From Candidula unifasciata (lineage: Eukaryota; Mollusca; Gastropoda; Stylommatophora; Geomitridae): DNA of 64,000 bases. The position numbers and the translations under genes are program-made. Of this stretch, positions 29,216-50,455 are shown in pieces (within the stretch, counting starts at the first letter, position 1; every line of letters begins with the position of its first letter). The stretch covers positions 383,001-447,000 of the forward strand of contig CAJHNH020001112.1 in the NCBI GenBank assembly GCA_905116865.2. The letters are read 5' to 3'. Under the pieces are notes generated by a model. It was given only the letters and a program-made list of their open reading frames with translations, ran no database searches and was not told the DNA's origin.

Positions 29216-31540
29216 CAGACTCTCTCTCTCTCCTTCCTTCCTTCCTTCTTTCCATACACACCTACAAAGTATTCTAATTTTAACATATATTCTTACACAA
29301 ATTACTCCAATAACATCATCCCTCCATAGCCCCAGAAGTAGCTTGCCAAAACACACCTGCTTTAGAAATTATTTGTTCAGCTATCTAATGGATGGTAAAT
29401 AGTCATGACTGTTAAACAGTAGAGTGTGTAAAAATATTTTATGAATTAGTTTTAGATTATGTCCTTTTTTTTTTTTGTTTTTTTTTTGTCTCGATTGTTG
29501 TCTTTGTTTTAACTGAGCTTATATTCATTCTGTCAGTTGCAGTGAGTTTATGTATCAAATAAACTTGATCACCACAATAGATAAGATTTGTTGTGCTTTT
29601 CATCTGAAATGTATTTGACAGTGTATGGCTTGGAAAAATGTTTTTGTCCATTTCCTAATTTACCCGCTAAGTTTAAAGATATGTACTTGCCCGTTATCTT
29701 TCCCTTCTTCTTCTCTCGCCTGTTTTTCTTATTCCTCTCTCCTTCCTTTTCCCTCTCATCTTTCTTCCTCTCCCTTTTTCTCTGTATCTCTCCATGCTCT
29801 CTTTCTGTTCTCTTCTGCCTCCCATTCTTTTCCCTCCATGCTTTCTGTCCTCCTTCACTTTATCTCTTTTTTTCCCCCCCACTGACATGAGGTTTCCGCA
29901 TCTGATGTAATTTACCGCCAGTTGACAAGGACTTATAACCCATAACAGCTGCCTCTCAGATTGTTTCTGATAGCAATTATGGCCAGGGAGGAAGTTCCTC
30001 CTTTTCTTACCAAAACCCCTGTACAGTATTGTCGAGACCATATGTTACCCAAGCAGCAGGATCCTACCCTCGGCCTGCCTTGTTTACTCCAAAGGAAAGG
30101 TAACCCCACTACAGTTTGAATAAAGCAGGTAGCAGAAACTGCCGGATCAAAAGAGCAGGTTGTTGTGTGCTGAACTCACTTTCTGGTTCAGTTGTATCAG
30201 GGGCATGATCGCCTACATCGATCGTGAAGGTGCTAGATGATCATGGTAGAGGTGAGTGCAGAAGATCATCGCTGTGCACAAAGTTGGGAAAGAGGTGTTT
30301 CACTGCTAACAGTTGATTGCACGCATTTTGCAAGACCCATGTGTGATTAGCTGTAGAGCTGAAAGCTAGCCCGTGGCCAGTCCGTGCCCCTCAGTTTGTG
30401 ATAGAGTTAGCACGTGTGTGTCTTTTAAGTAATCATGTAAATTATTTTATTCTGGTGGAAGCTTAGATTGTTCAGTAGAATTTGGTGTATATTTCAGAAT
30501 GCTCCAGCTGAGTGTATTTAATGGAGACAATGCGTTGAGAGCCCAACATCTCTTTATTATCCAACTGTGATGGATGTCTTCCTGATCGCACTGGAGGCTG
30601 ATTTTGACTGTGGGTCGGGAGCTGTAGTGCTGTAGGCATAGCCGGCTTCTTGTCAGCTATTATGTATAGGTTATTGGTGACCCAAAGTGTGGGCACAAAA
30701 CCGAGGCGTTTATTAAAGGCTACTGGGGACCCCAGGAGGGGGCCTGTAGGCCAAAGGTGTTAATGTTGTAAACTCGCGTCAAGGCTAGGTGTCGTCCTTT
30801 GAGATGATACCGCCTTTGAAGTATACCAATGGGTATTGGCCAGCATTAGACGGACAACAGTTCTGTAATCACCAATTCAACCTTATCATCACACTGTTTT
30901 GTCCCAATAAATAGACTGATGCACAATTATAGAGATGACTCTTCCCGTATTATTGATGTGGTTGTTGTTTGCTGTTATCGGTGTTAGTTGTATGATGTGA
31001 ACTGTGCTAGTTAAGCACTCTCCTGTAGGGAACCCAATTAGTCGACTTGGAAACTTGTGCATATATGGATGAAGCGTTAATTATTCACCTCTAGACACTT
31101 AACCAGATATTCTAAACAGCATACATCACAATGCTCTATCTATCCGCCTGTTGGAGCTTCCCTCATAGACCAGCTGCAGGATAAGGAACTGGACTGCCCT
31201 GCCATAACAAAGTTTTCATGTTGCATTTAAACTTTCTAGGATAAGACAAGTATCCTCTCTCAATGTGCTCCCCTGCTGATGGCACAATAAGGGATGTCAG
31301 GTTTGGTATACGCCGCCTAACATTCAGTGTTAAGAGAAGACAGTTGGTACCGGCCACTGTTCTACGGTAGCTCAGTCATATCTGATCAAGATCTGACCAC
31401 AGGTTTTACCAAGATTTTATTATAGTTGTATTTTATAAAAAGCTTGTGGGCCAATGATTGTAAACTCCCACACCCAACAAGCTCCTGAACCCACTCAGTG
31501 GAGGGCACTTGTGGAGGCCTAAAACAGCCCTGTGGTCAAA
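29216..31540 (+). other. Intergenic stretch 3' of KIFC1
   Basis: Holds a pyrimidine-rich (CT)-type tract at 29,699-29,880 and otherwise no gene, RNA or repeat I can name. It separates convergently transcribed KIFC1 (+) and the yellow genes (-). Confidence 0.4.
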
Positions 31541-31554
31541 ATGTTGTTCCTCCA

Positions 31555-31865
31555 TCACAGGTGATAATGATTAGTTCCTTCATCCACTGGTGACTGGATT
31601 AGGTTTATGACTAGGCCAATTCTAGCACTGAAAGTTTTTGGGCAGGTAACTGAGGCAGCATCTCTCGGGTGATTTGCTTCAGCGTCTCTCCTGGCTTGGC
31701 TTTTCTGAATTGCTGCTGCAGTTCTAGCAGCTTCATGGGCCACAGCTCCTCGATGAAGAGATGAGCGGTCACATGCAGCGACTCCCCAGGTTTTAGGATC
31801 AATACTGACGTCTTTTAGTGAGGTCTTGAGTTGTCCTTGAAATGTTTCTTCTGTCTACCTTGAGA
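31555..31865 (-). mobile_element. LINE C-terminal fragment with degenerate zinc finger
   Basis: Reverse strand reads KDVSIDPKTWG, AHEAARTAAAIQKSQARRDA and VTCPKTFSARIGLV. This matches the order SLKA-DP-WE, E-AR-A-QKR-ARK, TCP-C-R-SRIGL of a common animal LINE C terminus; the second Cys of the finger is lost and frames shift once. Confidence 0.65.
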
Positions 31866-32048
31866 GGGTTTTCCTTTTTTGTATATCACCATAGATTTTT
31901 TTTTTTTTTTTTTGGCAGTTAGTGGTTAGCCATGACATGGTTAGAATAGATGCCAAGCAGATGTTCACCCCTAAAGTCAACGATGAAACACTGCTAACAC
32001 AGAAAATAAATCATATATTGTTCAAAGAAGGAGACACAGAACACAACA

Positions 32049-32054
32049 TTTATT
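32049..32054 (-). terminator. Polyadenylation signal of yellow-like gene 1
   Basis: AATAAA on the - strand, 28 nt after the stop codon. The equivalent position in the second yellow gene also carries AATAAA (53,037-53,042). Confidence 0.75.
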
Positions 32055-32081
32055 TGCTGGAATAGTCCATAATGATTCACT

Positions 32082-42947
<10,866 letters not shown>

Positions 42948-43012
42948 TATGACTTTCTGTTTTCCTTTAAAGTCTGAAAACACACAAGCATGCTCAGTTT
43001 GTAAGCGCATAA

Positions 43013-44870
43013 CTGCTGCCACCTGTGCGGGCGTGTGTTGGGGGGGGGGGGGGGGTTGGAAAAGGGACGTGTGTGCGGGCATGTGTGCAGAGCCATGCAG
43101 TAGATTTTCTTAGTATGATGCGAGTCTTCGAAATGCCGCCTCCTATATGTTTTTCATTTTCTTAAAAATTACCTTTGACTGTGATTTATGTTATAAACTG
43201 CACAAAATGTACGAATACTTTTTGTATTTTGAAAATATAAACTACTTGAAAAAAAATGATATCAGCTGTCAGCTACAACAATCTACTACATATCTACCCT
43301 CCTCGCATTAACTTCAGCAAACTCGCTAATTAGGGATGTTTAGTCAAGTGCCCTAAGTGACGTAGGTCAAGTGCATCTTGTGTATGTGAGTATGTGTTGT
43401 GTCGATGTGTGTGTTGTCAGTGTGTGCACCTCTGAGTATGTAAGTGTGTTTGTGTATATATGTGTGTTTGAGTCTGGTCTACTTCATCTCTTGTTTTTCT
43501 GCCCCGTGTGTGTGCGCGCGCGCGTGTGTGTGTGCGCGCGCGCGTGTGTGTGTTGTGTGTGTTTATCTGAAGTTATGCTTTTTAGGATGGGTCGCCCATC
43601 AATGTGCTTTTCAGGGTTAATAGTAACACATTAAAAAATAATAATAGTAAAACTTTACAGAACTCCCTACATCTAATTATTCTAACCAACTAGTTTACGT
43701 CTTTCAACTGTATCGAGGGAGACCGCCTTATTGTTTTTCTATCATTGTTTCATAAATGCAGAGCATTCACCACGAAGTTTTATGGAGGATTGATACATTA
43801 TCACCTTACAAGTTTATAACAATCATCGTCATTGTTGTCGTTGTCATTAGCATCATCGTCATCAGCAACCTCCTCATCCCCATCAGAATCTGCAACATCG
43901 TCATTATAGTCATCATTAAATGTACTTAAGATTTTAGCTTTATGAAATATGTTATTTTAGATATAAGTCCACAAAAGCGCAATAGCATTGAGATAAACAT
44001 TTGCAAGATAAGCATTTATAAAAAATTTAGCCTTACCGTTGTGAAAGATTACACCTGTCACCTCTCATTTAGAAATGTCAAATGTGTGTAGAAACTGGGA
44101 GACTATATCTCTTCAAAGTGGATTTTTTTTTCTGCTGATAAAATTGGATGGCTACTTCTAATATAAATGACAATTCTAAATTTCTCGAAATGTACGGAAA
44201 CTCGAAATTTAATTTAACAGGTGTTGGCGAAAGAGGCATAGTGACATAAAAAGATGGATGCGGCAATTCTCTTTCAGTGGTCCTTGTCGACGGCTAACCT
44301 GTTTGGACGCCTAATGATAAATGGAATGAAGACGTAAATACATATTTTTGGTAAATAGGTACATGACTTACGGTCATTATGGCAGATATGCAAGTTTACT
44401 GCTAGCTTTTGCTTCTGACAATAGCTAGCGGTTGCATTGTCTTTCATACATAGACTAAAAGGATAAAGTTACGTCGCCAAGCTACTAAACTGAGTACATG
44501 ATGCGACACGATGAGATGTAGATTTCAGTTGTGCTCTTCGATTATGCCCTCCGTGTTTGCGTTTTGAAGTGCAGATTCAGGATATGGCGAGTTGTCAATT
44601 GCTAGATAACTGGGTGCGCCTTATGCAATTAAGTGCGTATACAACTACTGGTCTGTTGTAACTGCTCCTTCCTTCAACGAGGGACTGCATTTCTCTTACC
44701 AGACTGTTTGTGCTGGCATTTCTGATAGCTGTCTTATGCATTTATTGCACGTGTATGCTGCTATTGGCTTCACTGAGACTGCAGTCTGTGTCAGGTTTTT
44801 TTTTCCTACAAGGGACAATGATGGACCTTCTGTGTGTTTCCCCTGGCACAGGCACGCACAGACTATAGGG
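43013..44870 (-). other. Upstream of yellow gene 1
   Basis: Poly-G run 43,038-43,054, alternating CG/TG tract at 43,505-43,560, an imperfect CAT/ATC triplet stretch 43,810-43,925. A 5' UTR exon or promoter should lie here but none can be fixed from sequence alone. Confidence 0.4.
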
Positions 44871-44874
44871 TGAC

Positions 44875-45165
44875 TTGTCTGCCATGGAGCTGGACGAAGT
44901 GGTTAAGCCGTTTTCCTCGCACTCTAAAGATCTTGAGTTCATTTCACGGCTGCGTTATTCAGTTAACGAGAGCAATTTATACGGAGATCCCTGGGGATCG
45001 TCGCCGGAGCTACGAGTTCGTGCTCTGTGTGTTGCTATCGGCAGACGGCTAGCCGTTCTGCGGAACGAACGAACGAACAGAGGATGCGGAGACAGACCAA
45101 GCTATATGGGATGAAAACCGGTGAAATGACGCCAATCCTTTCGTCTGTACATTAAACTTTCACTT
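44875..45165 (+). mobile_element. tRNA-type SINE family F
   Basis: Head GACGAAGTGGTTAAGCCGTT (A box) and TTGAGTTCATTTCACGGCTG (B-box position), body CTGTGTGTTGCTATCGGCAG, CCGTTCTGCGGAACG, GATGAAAACCGGTG. A body fragment recurs at 57,045-57,130 (GCGACAGGCTGTTAGACGTT, TGCGGAAAGAGG, GGCATAAAACCCGG). Confidence 0.65.
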
Positions 45166-46150
45166 TGGAACTGAGTTTACCTGAATACGTCTTTGTTGAC
45201 CGTAATGTATGCACATAGATTGCCCTATAGCGACTTGAATTTTAAAGCTTGATTTTTTTATTTCTCCATCTTCTTCTGTACTAGACCGGAGAAGCTCTTA
45301 GTGACAAGAAAAAAAAATTAAGAAAAAGAGTTCGTTTAGGTGGGGGAGAGATCAGAATATCTCACCCAGGCAAGAAATCTTCGGTGCAAAGTCTAGATAG
45401 GCAAATAACAAATAAAATAAACTAAAGACACTAACTACAAGTCCTAAGCTGAAGGAAACAACTGTAACTATGAATACAACGTTGAACAATATGTTTATTT
45501 AACATTACATCAGCGTGGCCAACAAATGACGACATTAACGACAACTACGTGCTCGGTCAGAATCTCAAATATATAGCGATCTACCATCTAACTATCTCTT
45601 AGCAAGAATACAAATGAAAGTCTATTTTAACCAACTGAACGTACCATCGCCTGCAATCTGTCAGACCACAAACTTTCCACACGATCCCCATACCTGTCGA
45701 CTAGCCCATTTTCAAAGCACAGTCGCTAGGTAGGTTAAGTGGGTCCGCCCGGAAGTCAAATAGGTCCTGCGATGCCAATGCCAGTTGTCCAAGAAAAATT
45801 CCAAACTTGATCCTCTTTCAGCCGCCCGGGGGCCTGCTATATCGAAGAAGGGTCCTTTGCTGTCTTATATGGTTTCCTTTTATTTGTGGTGTGTAGTCAC
45901 ACCTGATATTAGGGTTGTTTGCTTCCTTGCTGTGCTGCGTTGTTTGCGGTTTTAGGTTCTGGTGTGATCCAGATCACTTTGCGATGATATTGACGGGTAC
46001 TAGCTGATTGTTGCTGGTGCTTGGCTTGCCTCGTGCTGGTCGCTGTGCTGGTGCCCTGTTGCTGCTTGGTTGCCGATCTAAAAGCCGCCAGAAAAAGCTA
46101 AACAAAGATCCGTTGCGCCGTCGATACGAACAATGTTCCTTTTCAGGACA
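45166..46150 (+). other. Unassigned, GC-richer toward the right
   Basis: No host gene recognised. 45,740-46,150 is richer in GC and may belong to the downstream flank of the LINE ORF1 copy. Confidence 0.35.
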
Positions 46151-46707
46151 AACAGGGCCGTCACAATCTGTTGTTGTGATCGGCCCGGGGGGGGGGGGGG
46201 GGGTTTTCCCCCCACGGAGTGTGGAGAAGTAGTGGAGGTAAAATAGACTGCAAATGAGAGGTCAGTTTGCCCGAATGTGCCAGTAGATGTGATAGTAAGG
46301 TCGGGAGAATGAGAGTGACAGATAGAGGCAGGATCCATCCTGGTCGGCTGAGGTCACTTGGTCTGAAATAAAAGTGAAAGGCAATTGTTAACATACATGT
46401 GGGGTGGGGTGGGGTGGCATGACGGTGACTGGAATTCCAAAGTGCTGGTCCCCTTAGGTGCAATGCCCTCGGCTGTCTGCGTCGGAGCCTCGGGTGGCCT
46501 GCGGTATTTTCCGTTGTCTTCATTTTTCTGAAAATAAACTAGATTAAGATTATGGTTAGTTCAATGGTGATTACGTAGTTATTTGCCAGTGGGGCGGAGT
46601 GGGTGGGAGTGGCTCCGGTACGTCGACCCGCTGTCCGGTCGGCGGTTGTTTGTTTTGGGCTGTCCGTAAAGATGGCGGCTTGTTTGGCGGGCTCTTTCTG
46701 TGGCTCT

Positions 46708-48114
46708 TTAGAATTGGCGGTTGCCTCTTCTATTCGGTGTGCCATTTTTGCCCTGCTTTTTCTTTGACTCCCGGAGCTGTTTCGCTGCTGCGTTAATCTC
46801 TTTGCAGAGTCGGTCAACATTCTGGTACCTTAAGATTCGTTCGGGTGTTCCGTCTTCTTCTGCAAAGTCGATAATGTATTTGTCGAATGCGCTGACATAC
46901 TCCAGCCTGTGCGGAGCCACCTGCTCGTTGATATCTTCTAGCATCGCTTGGAGGTCAGCATCACAAGTTACAACGGCTGTCGCATTCTGGTTTACGCGTG
47001 GGGTGGCTGGCTGCCTGGTAGGTGTTTCGCTTCGTTCTTCGATTGTCGTGTCATCTGTCATCTGTGCCTGGTGTTGCATCATTACCGTTTCGGTAACTGT
47101 GCTTTTGTCGGCTTTGTTGATAATTGGTTGCTTTACAGTTTTCCTGTAAGCCTCCCTTTCTTTCTTTAGCAGGGCACGCTCCGTTCTTGCCGCCAGCACT
47201 GCAGCTTCGGCTTCTGCCTTTGCTTGGATCATGAGGGCGACTTCTTTATACGTGCTTTCTCGGGCTTCCTTAAGTGCCTCGGTTTCCTTTCTTCTCTCCT
47301 CCCTTTCTTCTTGTCGGCGGGTCTCGTCTGCAGCTTTTTCTGCTTGTAATGTTAGTGTCATTTCTGTTAGATTTTTCTGCATTTGTGCAGCCTCTGCTAG
47401 CCATTTTGTTTGCTGCGATACTTGTTCTTGTCTGTCGTCTTTCAATGCTTTGATTTCGTCACGCATCTGCGAAATCAGGTCTAACAACTGGGTTCTGTCA
47501 GCGTTGGCATCGGTAGCGTCAGATTTTTCTTTGCGGAGAGCTCTGATTTCAGCTAAAATTTCAGGAATTTGTAGCGAGATTTCAGGGTCCATTGCGGTTG
47601 TGTTCGCCTTGTCGGTTAGTCTGTCTGGTGTCCGCTGTGCTGGCTTCCCACTTGGTTGCTTTGGTGCTGCTGAGGACCTGGGTGCCACGTATCTCTGTCT
47701 AGCTGCTTCGTGGGCGGTTCTAAGTGTCCTCTTGCACTGCTGGAGATACGGGCAGCCCATGTATCTCGCGCCGTGCGCACCAGAAAAGCTAGAGCACTTG
47801 CGGTTGCTGTTCGGTTTTTTAAAATTAGTGTCCATTTTAGCCAGCGGGCACTCCTTGAATTCGTGCGCACCAGAACAGTATCTGCACGAAAGGCTGCTGC
47901 GGCAGGACGAAGCTGTATGCCACGCCCTATTGCAGCGCGAGCACTGCATGATGTCTGGTGTGCTGGTCTCAGGCTGCCGCTGCTTGCGTTGGCGAGGAGG
48001 TCCTTGCGTCGCTACTGAGGCGGCATCAGGCACCCCTGAAGGGTCGGCTCCCGGGGGAGCGGCCCCCTGTGCTGGTAATCCTGGTGTTTCAATCGTAATG
48101 GGCGCAGTGTCCAT
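46708..48114 (-). CDS. LINE ORF1 (gag-like, three zinc knuckles), 468 aa, open
   Basis: Single open frame on the - strand. Pro/Ala-rich N terminus, then knuckles C58-C61-H66-C71 (CX2CX4HX4C), C77-C80-H84-C89, and C107-F110-H114-C121 in which the second Cys is Phe. Residues 185-320 are a charged coiled coil (Glu/Arg/Ala rich), followed by a C-terminal domain with VAPHRLEYVSAFDKYIIDF. This is the RNA-binding ORF1 of I/Nimb/Jockey-type LINEs, which coats LINE RNA. The ORF2 endonuclease and RT that should follow are not found on the low-coordinate side. A poly-G run at 46,190-46,203 lies beyond. The antisense ORF at 47,231-48,142 is its shadow. Codon use is GC-richer than the neighbourhood, suggesting a recent copy. 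Confidence 0.85.
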   Translation of the reverse strand: MDTAPITIETPGLPAQGAAPPGADPSGVPDAASVATQGPPRQRKQRQPETSTPDIMQCSRCNRAWHTASSCRSSLSCRYCSGAHEFKECPLAKMDTNFKKPNSNRKCSSFSGAHGARYMGCPYLQQCKRTLRTAHEAARQRYVAPRSSAAPKQPSGKPAQRTPDRLTDKANTTAMDPEISLQIPEILAEIRALRKEKSDATDANADRTQLLDLISQMRDEIKALKDDRQEQVSQQTKWLAEAAQMQKNLTEMTLTLQAEKAADETRRQEEREERRKETEALKEARESTYKEVALMIQAKAEAEAAVLAARTERALLKKEREAYRKTVKQPIINKADKSTVTETVMMQHQAQMTDDTTIEERSETPTRQPATPRVNQNATAVVTCDADLQAMLEDINEQVAPHRLEYVSAFDKYIIDFAEEDGTPERILRYQNVDRLCKEINAAAKQLRESKKKQGKNGTPNRRGNRQF

Positions 48115-48774
48115 TTTCTACGGCGATTATAAAAGTTCTTGAATTTATTTAGAGGTTAAACGCACGCCCTAGGTTTCGGTTTAGAAAGTTTATAATGTAA
48201 ATTATAATTACCTAGGGCGTTGTTCCTTCCTCTGTTGATTCTTGTAGATCTTTGTTGCTGGTAGTTGTTGTTGGCTAGGTGCGTACACGGGCTGCTAATG
48301 ACCCACCCGCAGCCGATTCTGATAGCTTAGTCGAGACAGACTCAGCCGAATATCAAGCGATTCTGTCCAGTAGCTAGCTATCGAAAATCAGGCAACGAAT
48401 GGATAGTTAGCGGGCAACGTGTTCAGGCGAGGCGGGCTTGCGCGTTCAACGTTGTTGATGAGGATTGTAGGTCCTGCAAGACTAAACAAAATCTTTTATA
48501 CCCAGCGAGCCAGATTTTTTCCCCATCTTCCGTCTAACTCTATTAGTTGTTCCGGTGGCCTTTTAGCTATTTTCAAACCAGAATAAATCTAAGATCTTTA
48601 ATTTGCAGCACTGTAGTCCTCGTCGCTTCCACCCTATTACATTCATTGCTTGAATTTTATTTTCTTCTTCTAAAACTGTCTTCTGAATGAAGTAGCCAGT
48701 CAAACGCTAACCACCTTTAATGACTTCTTGCAACAGGCACGATGCACAATTAACTGTTTATTCGTCGTCCCCTT
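48115..48774 (-). other. Probable 5' UTR of the LINE and flank
   Basis: About 350 bp before the ORF1 start are GC-moderate with no other signature; the exact 5' end of the element cannot be placed. Confidence 0.35.
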
Positions 48775-48965
48775 GCGGGACGCAGTTTTCGTTACTTTGA
48801 AGCCCCACCTTTGTTGTTGCCGGCAGCCCTAATATAACCTAACGTGAACAAGGTTTCCGGGGACCTCTTCAAGGGAGATCCTCATCCGCATTGGGGAACT
48901 TTGTGTCACCGGGTGTTTATCGCTCTGTGTGATGTCCTAGTGGGGTAAAAGTTACTTACGATGCG
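48775..48965 (+). mobile_element. Interspersed repeat family D, copy 2
   Basis: TTTTCGTTACTTTGAAGCCC, GGTTTCCGGGGACCTC, GATCCTCATCCGCATTGGG, GGTGTTTATCGCTCTGTGTG and GATGTCCTAGTGGGGTAAAA, as in the copy at 38,045. Confidence 0.65.
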
Positions 48966-49237
48966 CGCGTTACTGTTTTCTGCGTTTACTGGGAACCCCG
49001 AAAGCTCAAACGAAATTTACATTATAATATTCAGTTCTCCCTGTGTGGGGTCCTATTTTTTTCGATAAAAAAGGGGGGGGGGGGTGAGGGGAAGGGAGGA
49101 AGAATATGCTGCTCGATAACAAGTGTATCATAACTAAAGTGGCCAACTGAAGATTGTTTTTAAATCTGATGTTTTTGGACATTGTAGTAAGGGCCAACTT
49201 AAGGTCTGAATATTCCTGACTGACCCTTTTTCTTTTT

Positions 49238-49412
49238 GCCTTCTTCGCGTTCACCGCCTGTGAATTCCGGCGGAATGTCCTGGTTGTTCGTCCATTTGGA
49301 CTTTGGCTTTACATTAGGACATGAGTCTCGCGTGAACATATGTTTTACTGGCTTATTTATAAGCAGTTCTTGTTCCCTTTCACTTGGGAAGATGTACTCC
49401 GACTTTGAAAAA
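49238..49412 (+). mobile_element. SINE family A, copy
   Basis: TTCTTCGCGTTCACCGCCTG, GAATTCCGGCGGAATGTCCT, TTTGGACTTTGGCTTTA, TTTTACTGGCTTATTT and GATGTACTCCGACTTTGAAA. It flanks the foldback on its left. Confidence 0.75.
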
Positions 49413-49431
49413 AGACGCCCTTTGAAATTAA

Positions 49432-49906
49432 AAAAAATAAACGATGGCTAAATAATATAGCCACAAAAAAAATAAAATAATAAACGGTAGTATTGTTAAT
49501 ATATAATATAATACTGGGAATAAAAGAAATACAAATGTTAATGATACATAAATGATACTGATATTAGTAAAGATTTATGTCACAGCATTAAAATCTTGCT
49601 CTGGCGATCATACTACGCGCCTCGCTTTGGAAAATCGCCTCATCCACAGCCTAGGCGTTCTTAGTCCAGGTGGTATCAATATCCAACATACCTTCATCTA
49701 AATAGTTCTACTCTTATCACATTTTTAATGTTAATTATTTTCTTTTATTTCATATTATTACTTTATTCTTTTTCTTATCAGTATCATTTATGTATCATTA
49801 ACATTTGTATTTCTTTTATTCCCAGTGTTATATTATATATTAACAATACAACCGTTTATTATTTTTTTGGGGCTATATTTTGTAGCCATCGTTTTTTTTT
49901 TTTATT
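49432..49906. repeat. Long inverted repeat (foldback), arms about 130 bp
   Basis: Left arm 49,432-49,562 and right arm about 49,778-49,906 are reverse complements with few mismatches (landmarks AAACGATGGCTA, TAGCC, AATAATAAACGG, AATACAAATGTTAATGATAC, ATAAATGATACTGAT). Spacer about 215 bp. No transposase inside. Confidence 0.9.
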
Positions 49907-50089
49907 TCATTTCTTCCACATCACATTTTTTTTAGAGATCTACACACTCTCCTCTCCTTGTTTGTGTAGTCCACTTGTGTTTGAAAAAGGCCGCCGGGTC
50001 GAAACGTTACGTTGTGTTGTTTTGTTCACTTTTTACAGCTTCCCCATTTTGTTGAGCTTTTAGTCACATTTTTCTGGAATACCTACACA

Positions 50090-50308
50090 AAAGCATGTCG
50101 TAAGAGTCGACTAATTAGGAGTTTCATTTAAAGTCGGAGTGCATCTGCCTGAGAGGCAAGGAACCAGCAGTCTGCATACAAATGAGTTAGATCTGTAAAA
50201 CGGATGTACACCCAACACTCGTGTTCTGGAACATGAATGCAGTCAGAAGTGGATGAACAACCAGAACTTTCCGCCAGAGTTTACAGCTGGTGGACGCGAA
50301 GAAGAAGA
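50090..50308 (-). mobile_element. SINE family A, copy in inverted orientation
   Basis: AAAGCATGTCGTAAGAGTCG, ACTAATTAGG, GGAGTGCATCTGCCTGAGAG, GCAAGGAACCAGCAGTCTGC, GTAAAACGGATGTACACC and AGAGTTTACAGCTGGTGGAC. It is the mirror partner of 49,238-49,412. Confidence 0.8.
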
Positions 50309-50455
50309 AGATAGACATTTTCAACCATGCACCCATGGGGGTCGACTGATGGAGGGTAGGGATCTTCTAAAAGAAGAATGAAATAAAGAAAGATTCCCCG
50401 CCACCTTTTCCTAAAAAACAGAGAAGGGAGGTAGAGAGTGAATTTACAAAGATGG

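Noticed and set aside
44875..45114. 79-codon ORF as a small gene
   Set aside because: Lies wholly in a SINE-like element whose body recurs at 57,045.
47231..48142. 303-codon ORF on the + strand
   Set aside because: Antisense shadow of LINE ORF1; Cys/Ser-rich composition comes from the reverse complement of coiled-coil codons.
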